Of a DNA stretch of 64,000 bases, positions 45,800 to 59,300 are shown piece by piece. Numbering within the stretch: the stretch's first letter is position 1; each line of letters begins with the position of its first letter. Made by a program: the position numbers and the translations under genes. The notes below the pieces were generated by a model. That model worked only from the letters and a program-made list of their open reading frames with translations. It ran no database searches and was not told the DNA's origin. The stretch comes from Triangularia verruculosa. Its lineage: Eukaryota > Ascomycota > Sordariomycetes > Sordariales > Podosporaceae. The stretch lies in assembly GCA_033296885.1 (NCBI GenBank), contig MU863909.1, forward strand, positions 62,001-126,000, written 5' to 3'.

Positions 45800-46833
45800 T
45801 CCAGCGGGGGCGGCGCGCGTCTCGATCAGCCGTGACGCTGGCGGGCAGCGAGCAGCATTCGAGAGTAGTTGCAGCTGACGACGTTATCGAAGGCTTCCTG
45901 ATTCAAGGTGGGAAACTGGGAAGTATGGGCAGCGTGGCAGGGATGAGGGATGAGCGAGGTCAAATGGAGTCTCGTATCCCGGTCGCCTTGGGGATGCAGG
46001 GCCCTTGTGCGCTGTCGCCACACAAAAAGCCGCTGGCAAGGTGGGGCCGACTGGTAGCTGCAGCCCGGTCTCCCGCGCTAAGTGGACTCTAGGTTGCTGA
46101 GAATCGGGCCGGGACTGCCATCCAACAGACACCCATATAGGCAAGAGTTGAAGATGACCTGTCTTCACTGGGCTTACAGTCGAATATTAGCAACGTCCAA
46201 GGACCGGAGTGGCATCAGCTTAGACAGCCGAACATCAGACGTCACCAGTGCTTTGACGGACTCGGTCTATGAGAGTTTAGGTAGGGTTTGAAACAAACTT
46301 ATATCGGAGTGTGTGGTCGGACTGCCACACAGCAATATAACTAAGTACAACTAAAGAACACCAACGCCAAAACAACAGTTGATTAACATGTATGGACGAA
46401 CCCTGACTGATATGAAACTCATGCTCCTCCATCTTGCCCCCTGACATTGTTTCCTTCCATCCCCTGTCGCGTCGACGCAACATCTTCCTTTGCGAATCCA
46501 AAAAGAAAAAGAGAACCTCCACTCCGTGGCCCAAAAATTCAAAATTGTTGCCTGCCGTGGAAAACTTTTTGAGGTGTAAAACACAGACCCAAGCTACCTA
46601 GCTCGTACGTATGAGATGTTGTAATGCCCTTTCGTTATCTACCCTGTCGTAATCCCAATAGTAAGAATATCATCTGTTTGCATTAACGTCGTTCAACCGT
46701 CAGACACTTCTCCCGTCTTGCAGCTTCTTCCCTCTTCGCCGGTGTCTTTGACTGGCCCCTCGTCCGAAACCTCACGCTTCGGACCTTTCCCCGGTTCAAA
46801 CGTCTTAACCAAATCTTTGACCTTGACTCTCTT
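45800..46833. other. Intergenic region between CAF120 and the PP2C gene
   Basis: About 1 kb containing the phosphatase promoter and the CAF120 3' region. Short open frames only. Confidence 0.5.
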
Positions 46834-49800
46834 CTAGAAAGTCTGGCCTTGAAACATCATTCTTCCGGGTGTGCCTGATCGAGGGCCACCGGGAACAACT
46901 GGAGGCGCAAACTGTCCTTGAGGTGGCGGCGAGCTGCTCATCCCTAAGCCAATCTGTCCATGTTGTTGAATATTTGGAAGGCCCCATCCGCCACCAGGCG
47001 CAAATCCTTGGCTCACCGGAGGAGTGCCGCTGTAGGGGCTTTGCTGGGATATCACCTGAGGAGACCATGATTGGGGGCCATACTGAAGCGGAAACTGCGA
47101 GCGAGGTGAGCTTTGGCTTGATGGCGTGCTGATGCTACTAGGGCCCATGAACCCCTGATATTGGACAGCAAAGTGAGCTTGCTGCTGAGCAAAAGCAGCC
47201 TGGGCCGCTCGCTGTGCCTGTTGGTGCTGTTCCCGGTGTCGTTGGTCGATCGCCTGAGCGACTGCCTGGCCACCAATCCCCTGTCTCATCTGAGCCTTCT
47301 CACGCTCCCTGGCCCTAATGGCACCGACCAAGCCGGCCCTGGGCTGGGGGGTGTGGTTGCCGGCGATGGCGATGAGAGGGCTGCCCGTCATTCTCGCAAC
47401 ATGTTCTTGCTCCCGTGCGGACAAGTACGATGAAACTTCACCACTGGACAAGGCGAGCATCCCGGCTTGGCTGACAGGACGGCCGGATGAAAGTAAATCA
47501 GCCGAGTTGGATCGTGAATGCGATGCCAGATTACTGTTCGGCCGCTTGTACGGGGATGTGGGAGTGCCAGCTCGGAACTCGTTGAGAGTATAGCTCGAAG
47601 GGTTGCGTTGATGCATGGTCGCACGCTGCTGGACAAATTGTTCTGGAGACATGGATCTATCATTGGAAGTGGTAGAAATCGGTACGGCGCCCGGCTGCCA
47701 CGCAATGCTTCGACGGACAGAATCATTCGACTCTTGGCGCAGATGGGAATACGCATGGCCAGGGCCGGGAGACTTTCTCCCCGATGGCGAAGACACCTGG
47801 CGTGGGGATTCGGTTCCAGAGCCAGGTTCTGTTCCGTGTGAAGAACCTGTTGCCGGAAGGACCTTTCCAGGCGGAAGTGCACCATAATTCAGAGTCCGGC
47901 CGAAATCGATATCCGGAATTTCGTACCCGTCCCCAGCCCTGATGTCTGGCCGAGGTGCGTCATCTCCCGTGGACTTGAGCACACCAATACGGGGCCGTTC
48001 TGTCGATCTCACAGGCAATTCAATCGAGCCCCGATGTGTACTCGCGTAATCAGGGCTTGCCGTGGAAGCGCCGTCGTCAAGAGTTTCTAGCTTCTTCTGG
48101 GAGGATGAAGAGTAGGATACGGGAGAGGCCGGGTCCTGGTTATTGTGCTGCAGGCCCGTCGATCTGGCAGGAAGGGGCTTGCGATGGATAGGTGACTTTT
48201 CTGGAAAATTGGATGATTGTTCTGACCTGGAAGAAATGGGTGGGGTCCGACGGCCGCTTGGAGGACCTGGGGATTGGGTGGACTGGTTTTCATGGGACTG
48301 TGGATAAGTGTGACCATCGAGGTGTTGGCCGAGGGGACTCTTCGTGTAGTGCATGCCAGGACCAGTGGGGGAAGGGCCTGTTGGTTGACCAGAGCCGAGG
48401 ACGGGATTTCTTATTGAAGAATCTGACCGGTTTTGTAACGAATCCAGGCGCGGTGGAACAGACCCAGGGGAGCCTTGGTAGGGGGTGGGAGCTGTCAAAA
48501 CTTCACGAGATCCATTGTAATTAGCATTTGATTCCATGGTAATGGCGCTGGTGGTTTGTGTCTGTACCGGTTGACCCCGTGGGCCGTTGTATCCAGATTG
48601 CGGGCTCATTGCGTAGTCGCCACGCAGCTGCTCATCCGGATATCCTCCAGGCCCCATGCCTCCTGCATGGGCCAACTGAGAAAGTGTCGTGTCGGACAAC
48701 CTGTTATGTTCCCGACGTAGCTCAGGTGAAGGCTGAGGCTTGGGATACGGCCGGGATCCTGCACCGTGGGCAAATGCTGGTGGAGCATTCACTGGCTCAG
48801 GGGTCATCATCCGTTGCATCTCATTCAAATGGTAACCCGGCATAGGTCTGGGATTTTCATCCTCGGAACTGACCCGCTCAGGGGTGGGTGCCAAATCGCT
48901 GGCAAATGTCCTGGCTCGGTCAGCGGGGCGCATGGCCGAAGGGCCGGCTGTGTGGTTATCCAAATCATAAGGGTAGGGTGGGTTGTGATCGAGCTGGGTG
49001 TCCGAGCTGTTGCGTGTGTGCCTGGCATGGCCTGCCATGGCGGATGGTGCTCTCTCTCTGTTGGCGTCGGGAGGGGCAGAGTCTGTTCGTCCACCCGGCC
49101 GAGTCACAGACATGGACCGTGATGAGCGTCCAGAACTCCCATCATCAGATGCAAAACCTACTCTCGGCTTGGGCTGGCCACCTTGGCTTAGCCGCTTGCT
49201 GCTCAAGCTTGCAGTGCCGTCGTCTCCAGCCGCTTCCATGTCCAGCATGCGCGTTCCTGTTAACTCCTTGAGCTTCTTGCGCCATTCTCGTTCCGACCAA
49301 GACGGGCTGCCGTCTGTTGTGATAAGCCCAGTCACATCGTCCAGCTCGAGGTAGCCGTATTTCTTGTGCTTTGGCATTGCGAACATCAAAGAACGGGAGT
49401 CTCTAGGGCTCGCGCACAACCGACCCGGACGGCCATACAGACCGAAAGTATCCCAGGTTGGGAAGAGGAAACGAAGAAGCATCTCGAAGCCAGGAACCAT
49501 CGGATGTGATTCGGGCATGATGAACACAAAACCTTCGGTCGAAGAGGGAGGCTCCGAGTGAATATGGATATCCCCTTCAATTTTGAGGAGAGTCGAGCCG
49601 TCGATCAGTGCCTTGGCCTGTGGGTAGATGGCGTATGCCGCATACGCATCTGTGATAGTCGCGATTGGTTTTTGGTGCTTCTTCTTCTTCTCGGCTTCCT
49701 TCTTGGTGTCAAAGAATCTGATTTCGCCCTTCAGGATGGGTGCGTGTGATCGGTCATACGCAGAACGCTTCTTGTGCTCCTTTTGCGCCTTTTGATACTC

Positions 49801-51339
49801 CTTCTCGCTGGGTGGGTCTATCACACACCAACACCGTCTCCAGGGGACGCCAGCACCAAACCTTACACGGACATACTCTTGAACGGGGACTCTGGCACGC
49901 TCCATAATGATGTTGATGCTGTTTAGTGTCTTGCCCTTCCCGGCAACCACGGCACCTGTGTATGCCTCTTGGAGCGTCGAGTGCTCGTACATGGCTAACC
50001 GTATACCCGAAGTCCACTGGATCAAGGAATGGTGTGAGTTAAAGTGAAGTAAATAGCGGTTGCGACCTGCTGTGCTGATGCTGAGAATGTTTTGTAAAGG
50101 CTGCTCGTCGGCAGACCGGGTTGGCAACGATTCGATCTGCGTCCTTTGGTTAGCCACAATCCATTCAGAATAGCATGCACCGAAGGATCGCCTACCATCT
50201 TGATTGAAGCATCGGTCAAGTTGATGAACTTGGGCAGCACCTCTCCATCATCACCAGCCGCATCCAATTCGGCGGCGTCCCACAGCGACAACACGGTGCC
50301 GACAAGCTGGGCGAAACACTCTGTCCATGTTCGGTCGGTGTTGGGGTTCCCCTCTACATACCGCAGCAGGTTAGTGGCCGTTGTCATCAAGTGCCAAGTA
50401 TGCAGTTTGGGGGAGAAAGCGCCTACTAATGTCCTGGTCGTCAAGTTTAAGAAAATAGCCCTCTTGATACAGCTTGTTAGAGTGGCTGTTGAGGAGGCTA
50501 AAGATGGGCAGAAACTCTGCTGGGGTCTGAGATGACAATTCCATAATGCGAGGACGATATGTTTGGGAGAGAGACCGAGGTCGCTCACGCCGTTTCGCTC
50601 TGTGCTGAGGGCTTAGTGGGGGGGAAGACGTCAGCTCTTTTCCTACAGGAGCATATTCGTTCTCGGGCGAGGTGGCAGGAGTGGTATCGGCGGTCGAGTC
50701 TGAGGGCAGTTCGCTCTCGGAGGAATCTTGCAACGTCGGCGAGCCTTGAAGTGTCGGCGAGCTCTGTAGGGGTGGCGACGTGGAAGGTGAGGTGACAGAA
50801 GTGTCGGGGCTGGAATCCGGTTTTGACGGGCTCCGGGACGACTGGAAGGAAGAGTCGACGCTCTTGGGTGGTGATGCAGGTGCGGGTGTAAGGGTCCTGG
50901 AATCCCTGCGAGGTGCCGTGAGCTGGGCTATAAACGAGCGCACTAGACGGACGACAAAACCCCGGGTGTCAGTCAGCAGATTGCAAATTGGGCGAGATTA
51001 CACAGCTCCTCCAGTGGGCTGCTTTTGTTATTATTGTTATTATTGTGCCGGGGACGGGGAAGGCCAGGGGACCGACGTCGTCCCAGCACTCCAGCTAGGC
51101 ATTTGGAAGCAATGATTTGCCTGCCTCAGTGAGGCGAAGCGTGCCAGCCAGCGACCGAAGGGGGGGGGGGGTATGATGGGGTGCCACGAGCCCCCAAGAC
51201 ATGCGCCAATCCCAGTTAACGACAACTGAGATTCCACCGCTCGGCACGCGCAGCTCCCATTACACAACCACACACCCAACTTTGTGAACTGTGTACGAAG
51301 TAAGAAAATGACAAACATACCTCGTCCCTGGCGGGCCAT
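46834..51339 (-). CDS. PH-domain protein of the Caf120/Skg3 family (CCR4-NOT associated)
   Basis: Four exons in minus order (51321-51339, 50427-50942, 50196-50353, 46834-50136) encode 1331 residues. The first 140 residues are disordered and Ser/Pro-rich. A PH domain begins near YQEGYFLKLDD (166-175) and continues through GNPNTDRTW, FINLTDASIK and NRYLLHFNSHHSLIQW. A second PH-like module follows (WRRCWCVIDPP, KGEIRFFDTKK, EGFVFIMPE). The remaining ~850 residues are disordered, with a Gln/Ala-rich stretch near the C terminus. Yeast Caf120 and Skg3 associate with CCR4-NOT and with bud-neck or polarity factors. The 19-base first exon (M-A-R-Q-G-R) is a reasonable but less certain start. The three downstream junctions each complete conserved segments. 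Confidence 0.87.
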
Positions 51340-54300
51340 GATGTCGGATGCTGATGCCGCGGCAATACCGGCACCGAAGGAAGGGAAAGAGGTGATGACG
51401 CAGGGGAGCCGGGAGTTTGGTTTGGGAGGGAACCAGAGCGGAATGCAAAGGCGAGAAAGTGGAGGAAGCAGGAGAAGCTTCTTTCTCAATGAATCTTTCC
51501 GTCACTGCCTTTCCGCGCAAAGGGGGGTCCGATTGTTTGGGCTCTTCAGTGTTCGGTCGGTTGCGGCTCCATTAGGAAATGTCGTTTCGGAAGTAACGGA
51601 GGCTTCGGGACAGAACAAAGACAGAAGAAGCTCTTTGCTATGACGCTCGATGGGGCCGTCCCAAGTTTTGTACGGGAGCAGTTCTGGAGCCAAGTATTTT
51701 TTCTGGCAAGAAGCGCCGTTCGATCTCCCGGCGATCGCTAGGCGAATCGTCGTCCGTTCTGCATCAATCTTTGTAAGTGGACGTCTACACTAAGCTCGCT
51801 GAATTTCTCTCAAAGCTCAATTCGTACGGAACGGCCTTGCCGGTAGAGGCTTGGGGTGAAGACAGTGCCGTGGATGTCCACTTGGAGTGGCGATTCAGTG
51901 ATGGCCGAGATGCCCTGTGTCCCTGTCAAACCTCAACCAGCCCGCTCGGTGGCTCATCCACTTGACGAGACGGCGACTGTGACGGCTCTCTCTCTAGCCT
52001 GGGACTTGAGTCCTCTGACAAAGAGCTTCACTGCTGTTTGAAGACACAGCCGGCATGCTGAGGCTGTCCCCAGGTCGACCAGGAGTTGCGGAAGCTTCCC
52101 TTTTGCGTGATCTGGAATGCAATGGCTGTCGGACGTGAAAGCTGGAGTACGTACCTTCAATATCGACGACAGCTGGCAGCTCAAACTCAGAGCTCTGAGA
52201 CCGTAATGACCAAGCTCCACTAGGTAATCCGTAGGGTCCTTTCGAATGGAGACTGGAGGTCTTCAAACAGAGAAGACAATTTCAACAATTTCAAAAACCC
52301 AAAAGCTGCAGGTTGAATACGATACGACGGAAGATAGCAAGCGCAGTCAGCACCATGGCACGAGAGGCATCAGCAGATACCTATGTCTCGTATTTCGATT
52401 TTTGCTTGAGAATGTCACTTCTTCTGCTCCCGCCCGAAAGCTCCGAGCTAAGCTATCACCACTGATCTCCAACAAGGGGCGTTCCTTGGGCTCTGCAGTG
52501 TGTGGTAAACGCAGGTATCTTCCCGATCAGTGCGGGCTTCCCGGATCGCTGGACTGGGCTCTGCAGTCTCGGCATCAGCATCTCTTTGCTTACCGCTGGG
52601 ATTGGCTCTGAGCAGGTTTGAGACCACCAGGAAAAAACGTCCCTTGGCCGATCCCAGATAAGCCAGATCATCCCGCTCCGTCAAGCGAGACGTGCAGCGA
52701 GTGCCACCGTGTCATGCATCGACAAAGCCCACACCACGACATCATCAGTGCAGGGTGTGCAGCACACCATCACCCAGCACACAGGCGCTATTCAACTAGC
52801 GCCTCTCCCGCCTGGCTATCGACATCACTGCCCCAGCCATCTGTGCCATTCTCGCTGTCTTTTTCTCTCCGGATACGCTTGCTGTGGCAGCTTTGCATTG
52901 CATCACCGGCTCGAGTGTCGTCGACAGTTGACGCTGTCCGGCAAAGAGAACCCCGCGGTTTCTTGGCATCATGGGCAGGGGCTTCATTGGCCACGACTTT
53001 GCTTGGATGACGGAGGGATCCGGTGAAATCTTCTTGTCGCCAATCGATGAGCCGCCAGATCCAACCCCCTCCAACGAATTTCCAGCCCTCCGCCTCTTGG
53101 GTGACGAAGCTTCGGACCGTCGCCGTTTGTCACTTGTCACTTGCTCAACAAGCTGGAATGGGCCAGTCGATTTCCAGCGTCATCACCACCTGAAACCTCT
53201 TCGGGAAATCCCACACAATGTCATGGGAGGACAACATGGGATTTGTTCATCAGGCAGCGGACCAAGCCCCGCCATCATCAGCTTTTGGAAGCGCTAGAAC
53301 CGCATCAGGTCGGTTCCCACGTTGCCATCCCCTGTCCGGCACCACTTCCCGACAAGATCCCAAGAGCTGGGCAATCCTGGGCGGAGCTGGGCATCGCTGA
53401 TGAATATCAATTATTATTTGAATACGCGGTCAAGGGCGGTCTACAGGACTCCGTAATCAACACACTGATGCTGCGGCTACCGCCGCCGAGAACCCTTCAA
53501 CGTTGGACTCGTGTAAGGTAGCCAAGGTCTCATTGAGGTGAAGTTAATACGAGCTTGGGTGAGACAATCACCGAGGCGGTGGTCGTCGCTGAACTGGCGT
53601 GTTTGGCGCCGGCTTCTGGTGGGGAAACGGTTCCAGACCAGGATGCTGAGATTTTGAAACCCTCAAAAGCTTTCTACAAAGCGTCGTCAGCGCCGCCTGC
53701 TGACTACACGCATTGCCAATACGTTCTTCACAGCCTAGGCTCACCGCAAATCCCACCTATTCCCTTACACTACTTGTGAAGACGGGGTTTCTCAGAAACT
53801 GGCCACCATGTACACATATGTACGGTAATTGGCACTCATGAACCCCTCGACGTAACCCCACCACTTCATCGTGGCAGGCAGGCCGTACCCTGGGAGAGGG
53901 TTGATATCAATTTTCCGGGTGTTCCCAGCTTGCCGAGGACCCGGCCTCCTGGTGGCCTTTTGCGATTTGAACTCATTGACAGCTTTGCCGAAGCCGGAAT
54001 AAATTCCTTTGGACTTATGTCATCATCCCCTTAGGTGGATGGCCTTCAATCTCAACTCTAAGCTGACATCAATCAGTAGGATCAAGCAAATAACTGCCAA
54101 CTTTTCTTGATTTAAGATATTTCCTCTTCAGCCATATGCTCTCATTTCCTAGCGCCTGGGACCTAATCACAAGAGAAAGACAAAATGATCAATTGCATCA
54201 TTCCTGTAAACTCGTGGACAGATTCGCAACCTGAAGGGTCCAGCTGACAGGTTACACCTCCATTCCCGCCCCTACATCTGAATCCGCCCATTTCAAGGAA

Positions 54301-56342
54301 AGCCCTTCATGCAGCCCAGAAGGTACACTATGTACAAAAACCAGTGGGAGCAAGGGGCGGACGGGAGGCTTCGCCTTGTCGATATTTGCGGCGTTTAACG
54401 TGACGCCGTGCCACCAGTATTACATGTACCAAGAATTGAACACAATACCCGTTGAACCCGGCAGCTGATCCCGACAGTGTGCTTGTGGGGGTGGGTTGGA
54501 TGCCTTGATAAGCAATCGACCCCGACCAACGAGATCCACGACTTTACAATCATCTACTGGACTATCATTATCACTCAGGAATCCTGGGAACATGGCCAAA
54601 GCAAGGCTGTTGACCATCACTTACGCATCTGGGGAAGCTATCTTATGTTACAGGCGCTATACCGCCTCGAACAGGCTATCTTTCGGACGCATATATCAAG
54701 AGCCTAGTGTGATGTCCGGAGTCACCGGCTGATGGGGGGAGAGGCCACAGACTGCGAAACAGATATTCAGAAATAATAGCAGATAGACGTAGGGGAAATT
54801 TCAGTTGGCGTTGGCAGTATCTGTTAAAACACCATCCAATGCCTATAAACTTAATTTTTAAAGCCTATCAATGTGCCAACGCGTCTACCTGGCCATTGCA
54901 GCGCCTTTTGGATTCACATGGTTACAGAGAGCTGGAAGCTCCTGGGTTTCCTTCTTACACCCAGGTCTTCTGTCAGACAGAGTCTTCTGCTTAGAACTCG
55001 GACTATGAGCATGTTGTGCATCTCGGATTGTGTCTTGGTCCCATCTGGCAGCTGGACACTAGATCACCCAAGAACTCTCCGATGAGGATGCCACCACCAA
55101 CCTGCCCTTCCATTTCTTTCTCAGCTTCTCTGTTCTAGTTGTGTCCGTGGGATAACCTGCTATTTCATGTACCCTTGGCCGCCGCGAATCCTTCCATTTC
55201 ATGAGATTGAGTGGCAAGCCTTGATAATTACAGCCACCACCTCTTTCCAACGCCAGAAGCGGCCTCCAGAATCATACCATCTCCGGCCCAAGATGAGCTT
55301 CGACCCTTGCGGATACCTCCCAACTACACAGTATCGCCGCCGTTTGACCTCGTGCTCGGGTTGCCAAACTCAATTACGTGCTTGATGCAGACATTCGCGT
55401 CCATTTATTTCAGCAAACAAAACCGCCCCTCCTCCCCTCACAAACTCTGCCGATCGCAGATGTCTCACAGGGCAAATTGATTGGAAGCTGGAAGCCTCCA
55501 AGGAGGAAAAAGCAATCGGAATGGAGCCGATGGAGCCGGAGGCGTTCGGTACACCAATTGACCCCTCCAAAACCCGCCAGGTTGGGATCGCGATGTCCCC
55601 TGAGAGCTTAGCGCCGGGACCGCGTTATGCTCAAAATGAACGCGCCGGGCATCGCGGTCAAACGCCCTGTCAACCCAGTCGGCCGGCACGCGCACAGGGC
55701 AGGTGCACTTCCAGCCAGTGCTGTGCAACTGAAGTGAGACCGCTCGACCAGAGGATGCTTGCTTGCAAATTTTGGGGACTCGAGGGGGAAAGGACATGGA
55801 CTCGTCCCTTCTTGTGATGTTTTCTTTTTCCGTGGGCAAAACCTAATAACTTGCTACCCCGTGCACTGCGCATTCTGTTGCTCCTCCTCGCTTTTCTTCC
55901 CCCATGCTCTGGGAGGTTGATGTTGATTAAGGTTGCCTCGCCAGGCCAATTTCTGTTTTGCTGCACACGCCCGCTGCCGACTGACCACCGCCCGCGTTTG
56001 GGACCCGCTGCCTTGAGCCCTTCGTCCCTTCAACTCGACGTGACCCGCTTCGCAACCTGCGCGCGCTCGCTTTCGCCCGACGCGATCCCTTGAGGACTTG
56101 GCAATCAGCTGCCACTCTTCGTCCGTGGGCGACGTGTTTGTTTGCTTCCGTCAGATGCGCCGGAGAAAAGAGACGCATCTATCCTTGCTGTAACCACCGC
56201 GATCGCTTCGAGTACATTGCTATTTCCTTTAAGACTGCCGCCACCGACGCCGCGCCGTTGCGCTGTTCCAACCCTTGCGACATTGCAGAGCGCAAGTGGC
56301 AGGGCCATCAGCGCCGTAGATATATATCTTTATCTTGCAAAA
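51340..56342. other. 5-kb gene-free region between CAF120 and RAD53
   Basis: This is the longest interval without a called gene. Open frames are at most about 130 codons and overlap on both strands without domains or consistent splice signals. Base composition is ordinary, without the AT richness of heavy RIP. The last ~500 bases are the likely RAD53 leader, which includes a short upstream reading frame. A run of G near 51162-51172 is the only simple repeat noted. Confidence 0.45.
56155..56193 (+). other. Possible 12-codon upstream open reading frame before RAD53
   Basis: An ATG at 56155 opens a 12-codon frame ending in TAA at 56191-56193, 149 bases before the RAD53 start. If the transcript begins upstream of 56155 it could reduce translation of RAD53. 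The transcription start is not known. Confidence 0.35.
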
Positions 56343-59300
56343 ATGGACTCGTTTGGGGACGATTCTCAGCCGACTCAAGGTTTGTTTGTTTTGATCTGCC
56401 GAGCCCCCTTTTTTCCTCGAGGTTTCTTTGTTCTAATTGACAAACCCCTTTCGTCGCAGCGACCCAAACCGTCGTGGATCCGAGACGGCTGGGACAGCAG
56501 AACTCGGGATTCTCAGACACGGATATTGCAGACATAATATGCCTACTCGTTCCACAATCAAGTGCGGCACGCAGAGAGATCCGAAGACTCGCCATTAAAA
56601 CCCCAGAATATACCGTCGGCAGGGATGAGGCCCTCAATTTGGACGTGGAAGGAGATGGGGGGGATATGATGGGGGGGCATGATCTGCCAGGAACTGGTGC
56701 CGGAGAACATCATGTTGCGCTGAGGTTCTCTGCCGAAATCAAGAACCCAGTAAACGGATTCACGTTTGGGCGAAATGAGAGTCGCTGCGATATTGTCTTT
56801 GAAGACGATCCGATGCGACGGCTGAGCAACTCCCACTTTCGCATATACCTCAACGAACACGGCGTGCTGATGATCGAGGACATGTCGACAAACGGCACTG
56901 TTGTTGACGAGCAGCTTCTACGACGGAAAGGCGAACCGCCGTTGGATGTGAAAAGAACACTGAGGAGTGGATCGAATATCAAAATTCTGATGCACGAGGA
57001 GCAACGAGATTTGAAGTTTAGGGTCTGGATACCAATTCGACATGGGTTCTCGAACGAAGCTTATAAGCGAAACCTACGAACATACATCGCTAATCGCGCA
57101 GCACTCACGGTAGACCTGAATGCGACCATCGTACCTGGCCCCGGGGGACGTGTAAGCTATTTCCCCCCTACTTCGGTCATCTAGCCCTGGCCACGTTAGT
57201 AACAGACATTGTAGGTTGACATCTTCAAGCCCACAGTACCTAGAGCAGACCCTTCGCCAAGGCATCCAGTCAACAATTTGGTGGCTGTTCGGCGGGTCCA
57301 GGGGGGTCCTGCCGCCCATCACGATGCTGACGATATTTTCGATGGAATTCCGACAGCCTGGGGCGGATCATCCAAGTATAATCGCGTGGGTGAGGTAGGC
57401 AGAGGCGCCTTTGCTACGGTCTACAAGGTGACCTCAGTGTTCACGGGGGAGCCCTATGCGGCAAAGGAGCTGGACAAGCGAAAGTTCATGAAGAATGGCG
57501 TTTTGGATCAGAAAGTGGAAAACGAGATGCGCATCATGCAGAAGGTGAAGCATGTAGGTCTTCTCGGTGCCTGTGTATTCCATCTGTGCTTACTGACCGT
57601 GCGGCAGCCGAACATTGTGCAGTATGTCGAACACCTGGACTGGGACAACCGGCTGTTGATCATCATCATGGAATATGTCGGCAAAGGAGACCTCGGGAAA
57701 ATGATATCACAATACGGTCCACTAACGGAGGACACCACGAAGATAATGGCGGGGCAGCTGCTGTCTGCCCTCGACTATCTCCACAAGATGAACATTACTC
57801 ACCGTGACGTGAAGCCAGACAATATTCTTGTCAGCTCGCATGATCCGTTTGTGGTCAAGCTTACGGATTTCGGGCTTTCCAAGATGATTGACCACGAGCA
57901 GACATTCCTCAGGACATTTTGTGGCACTCTCTTGTATTGTGCCCCTGAAGTATACTCTGAATACGCCGAATACGATAGTCGAGGTAGACGACACCCCCGA
58001 AACCGCAGGCTTCGCCCACAAACCGGCCAGAGATACGATCACGCCGTTGATATCTGGTCACTAGGGGGCGTCCTGTTCTATTCAATGACAAAATCACCAC
58101 CCTTTCCGGCCCAGAGTGGAGCTAGCCATTCTGCGCTACTCCATCAGATAATGACCAAGCCTCTCAACACAGCACCGCTTGAACAGGCTCAGATTTCTGA
58201 GGATGGTGTTGAGTTTCTCCAGGGCATGCTTGACCGTAAACCGGAGACCCGGGCAACGATAGAATCTCTTCAGAACCACCCCTGGATTCGACCGCCAGCA
58301 CCGCAACGCCCAAATGACGATATCTCGGACCACGAGCTTAGTTTCAATGCTTCCCAGCTTAGCATTCAGGATCAAGAGTTGCAGATGCGCTTGGAGGACG
58401 ATCTGATTCCAGCCAGCGACGATGAAGAGCTCCTGGATCAGGAACCGGTTCAAATCGGCGGGTACGATTCCGAGAAAGAGAACTACACATTTGGGGCTGG
58501 CAATCAACCACAACCTCAGCCACAACGTCTTTTCGGGGAGGTCAATCCATCGGCGGTGGGAAGCCAGGGTGTGGCAGCTCATAGGCTGAATCTCCCAGTG
58601 TCCAAGGATAGCTTTGCGTCAAGCGCATCGACAGAGATCCTAGGGGCCGACATTGAGATCAAGGATAGCTTTGAGTCTGAGCAGCACTCTACACCACGAC
58701 AAAAGAACCACTTCTCGCAAGCCCCCTCCGTCAGTCTGGAAGAGGGCTCTTTCTCGCTCAGTCGGAGCAGATCCGTGGAGGATCTGAACACCAAGACATT
58801 CGACATGGCATCACAAAGCTTGGGAGGTGCCGAGTCTCAGCTGGAAAATCTCAACATGAAGTCAAGAGCCGGCTCCCTTTTTGCATCTCGTGGAAATGAA
58901 ATGAATTCCAGCAAGCGCAAGCAGGATTCGTCCAGCGAAGATGAGGCTGAACGAGTACCCGTGGCGAATGGGCGCGGTCTTAAACGGTTTCGCTCAGATC
59001 CGTCGACAGTTCAGCAACAGCAGCAAGTTGCTGTCCGGACTCTTGACAAAAAGGATTTTGACCTCATGTCGCAAGTACCGTCCATCGCCAGGCAGTCGGT
59101 GCAGATTGACATCCCAGTGCACAAGTCTACGTACTGGCTGGCTAGTGACAGGAGCACCTGGCATTTAGGCTACCCCGAGATGACACAGCTGCAGTTTGAC
59201 GCTTTCAAAACAGCAGCAAAGGCCAGAGGAGAGGACTTTGCTCCTGGGAAAACTTCGCTCTGGGACCTGGCTATGAAGTACTTCCCGCCCACTAATCGAG

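Noticed and set aside
52796..53140. Basic minus-strand frame with nuclear-signal-like clusters
   Set aside because: Low-complexity composition and no domain. Not enough to call a gene, though it is noted in the finding on the 5-kb gap.
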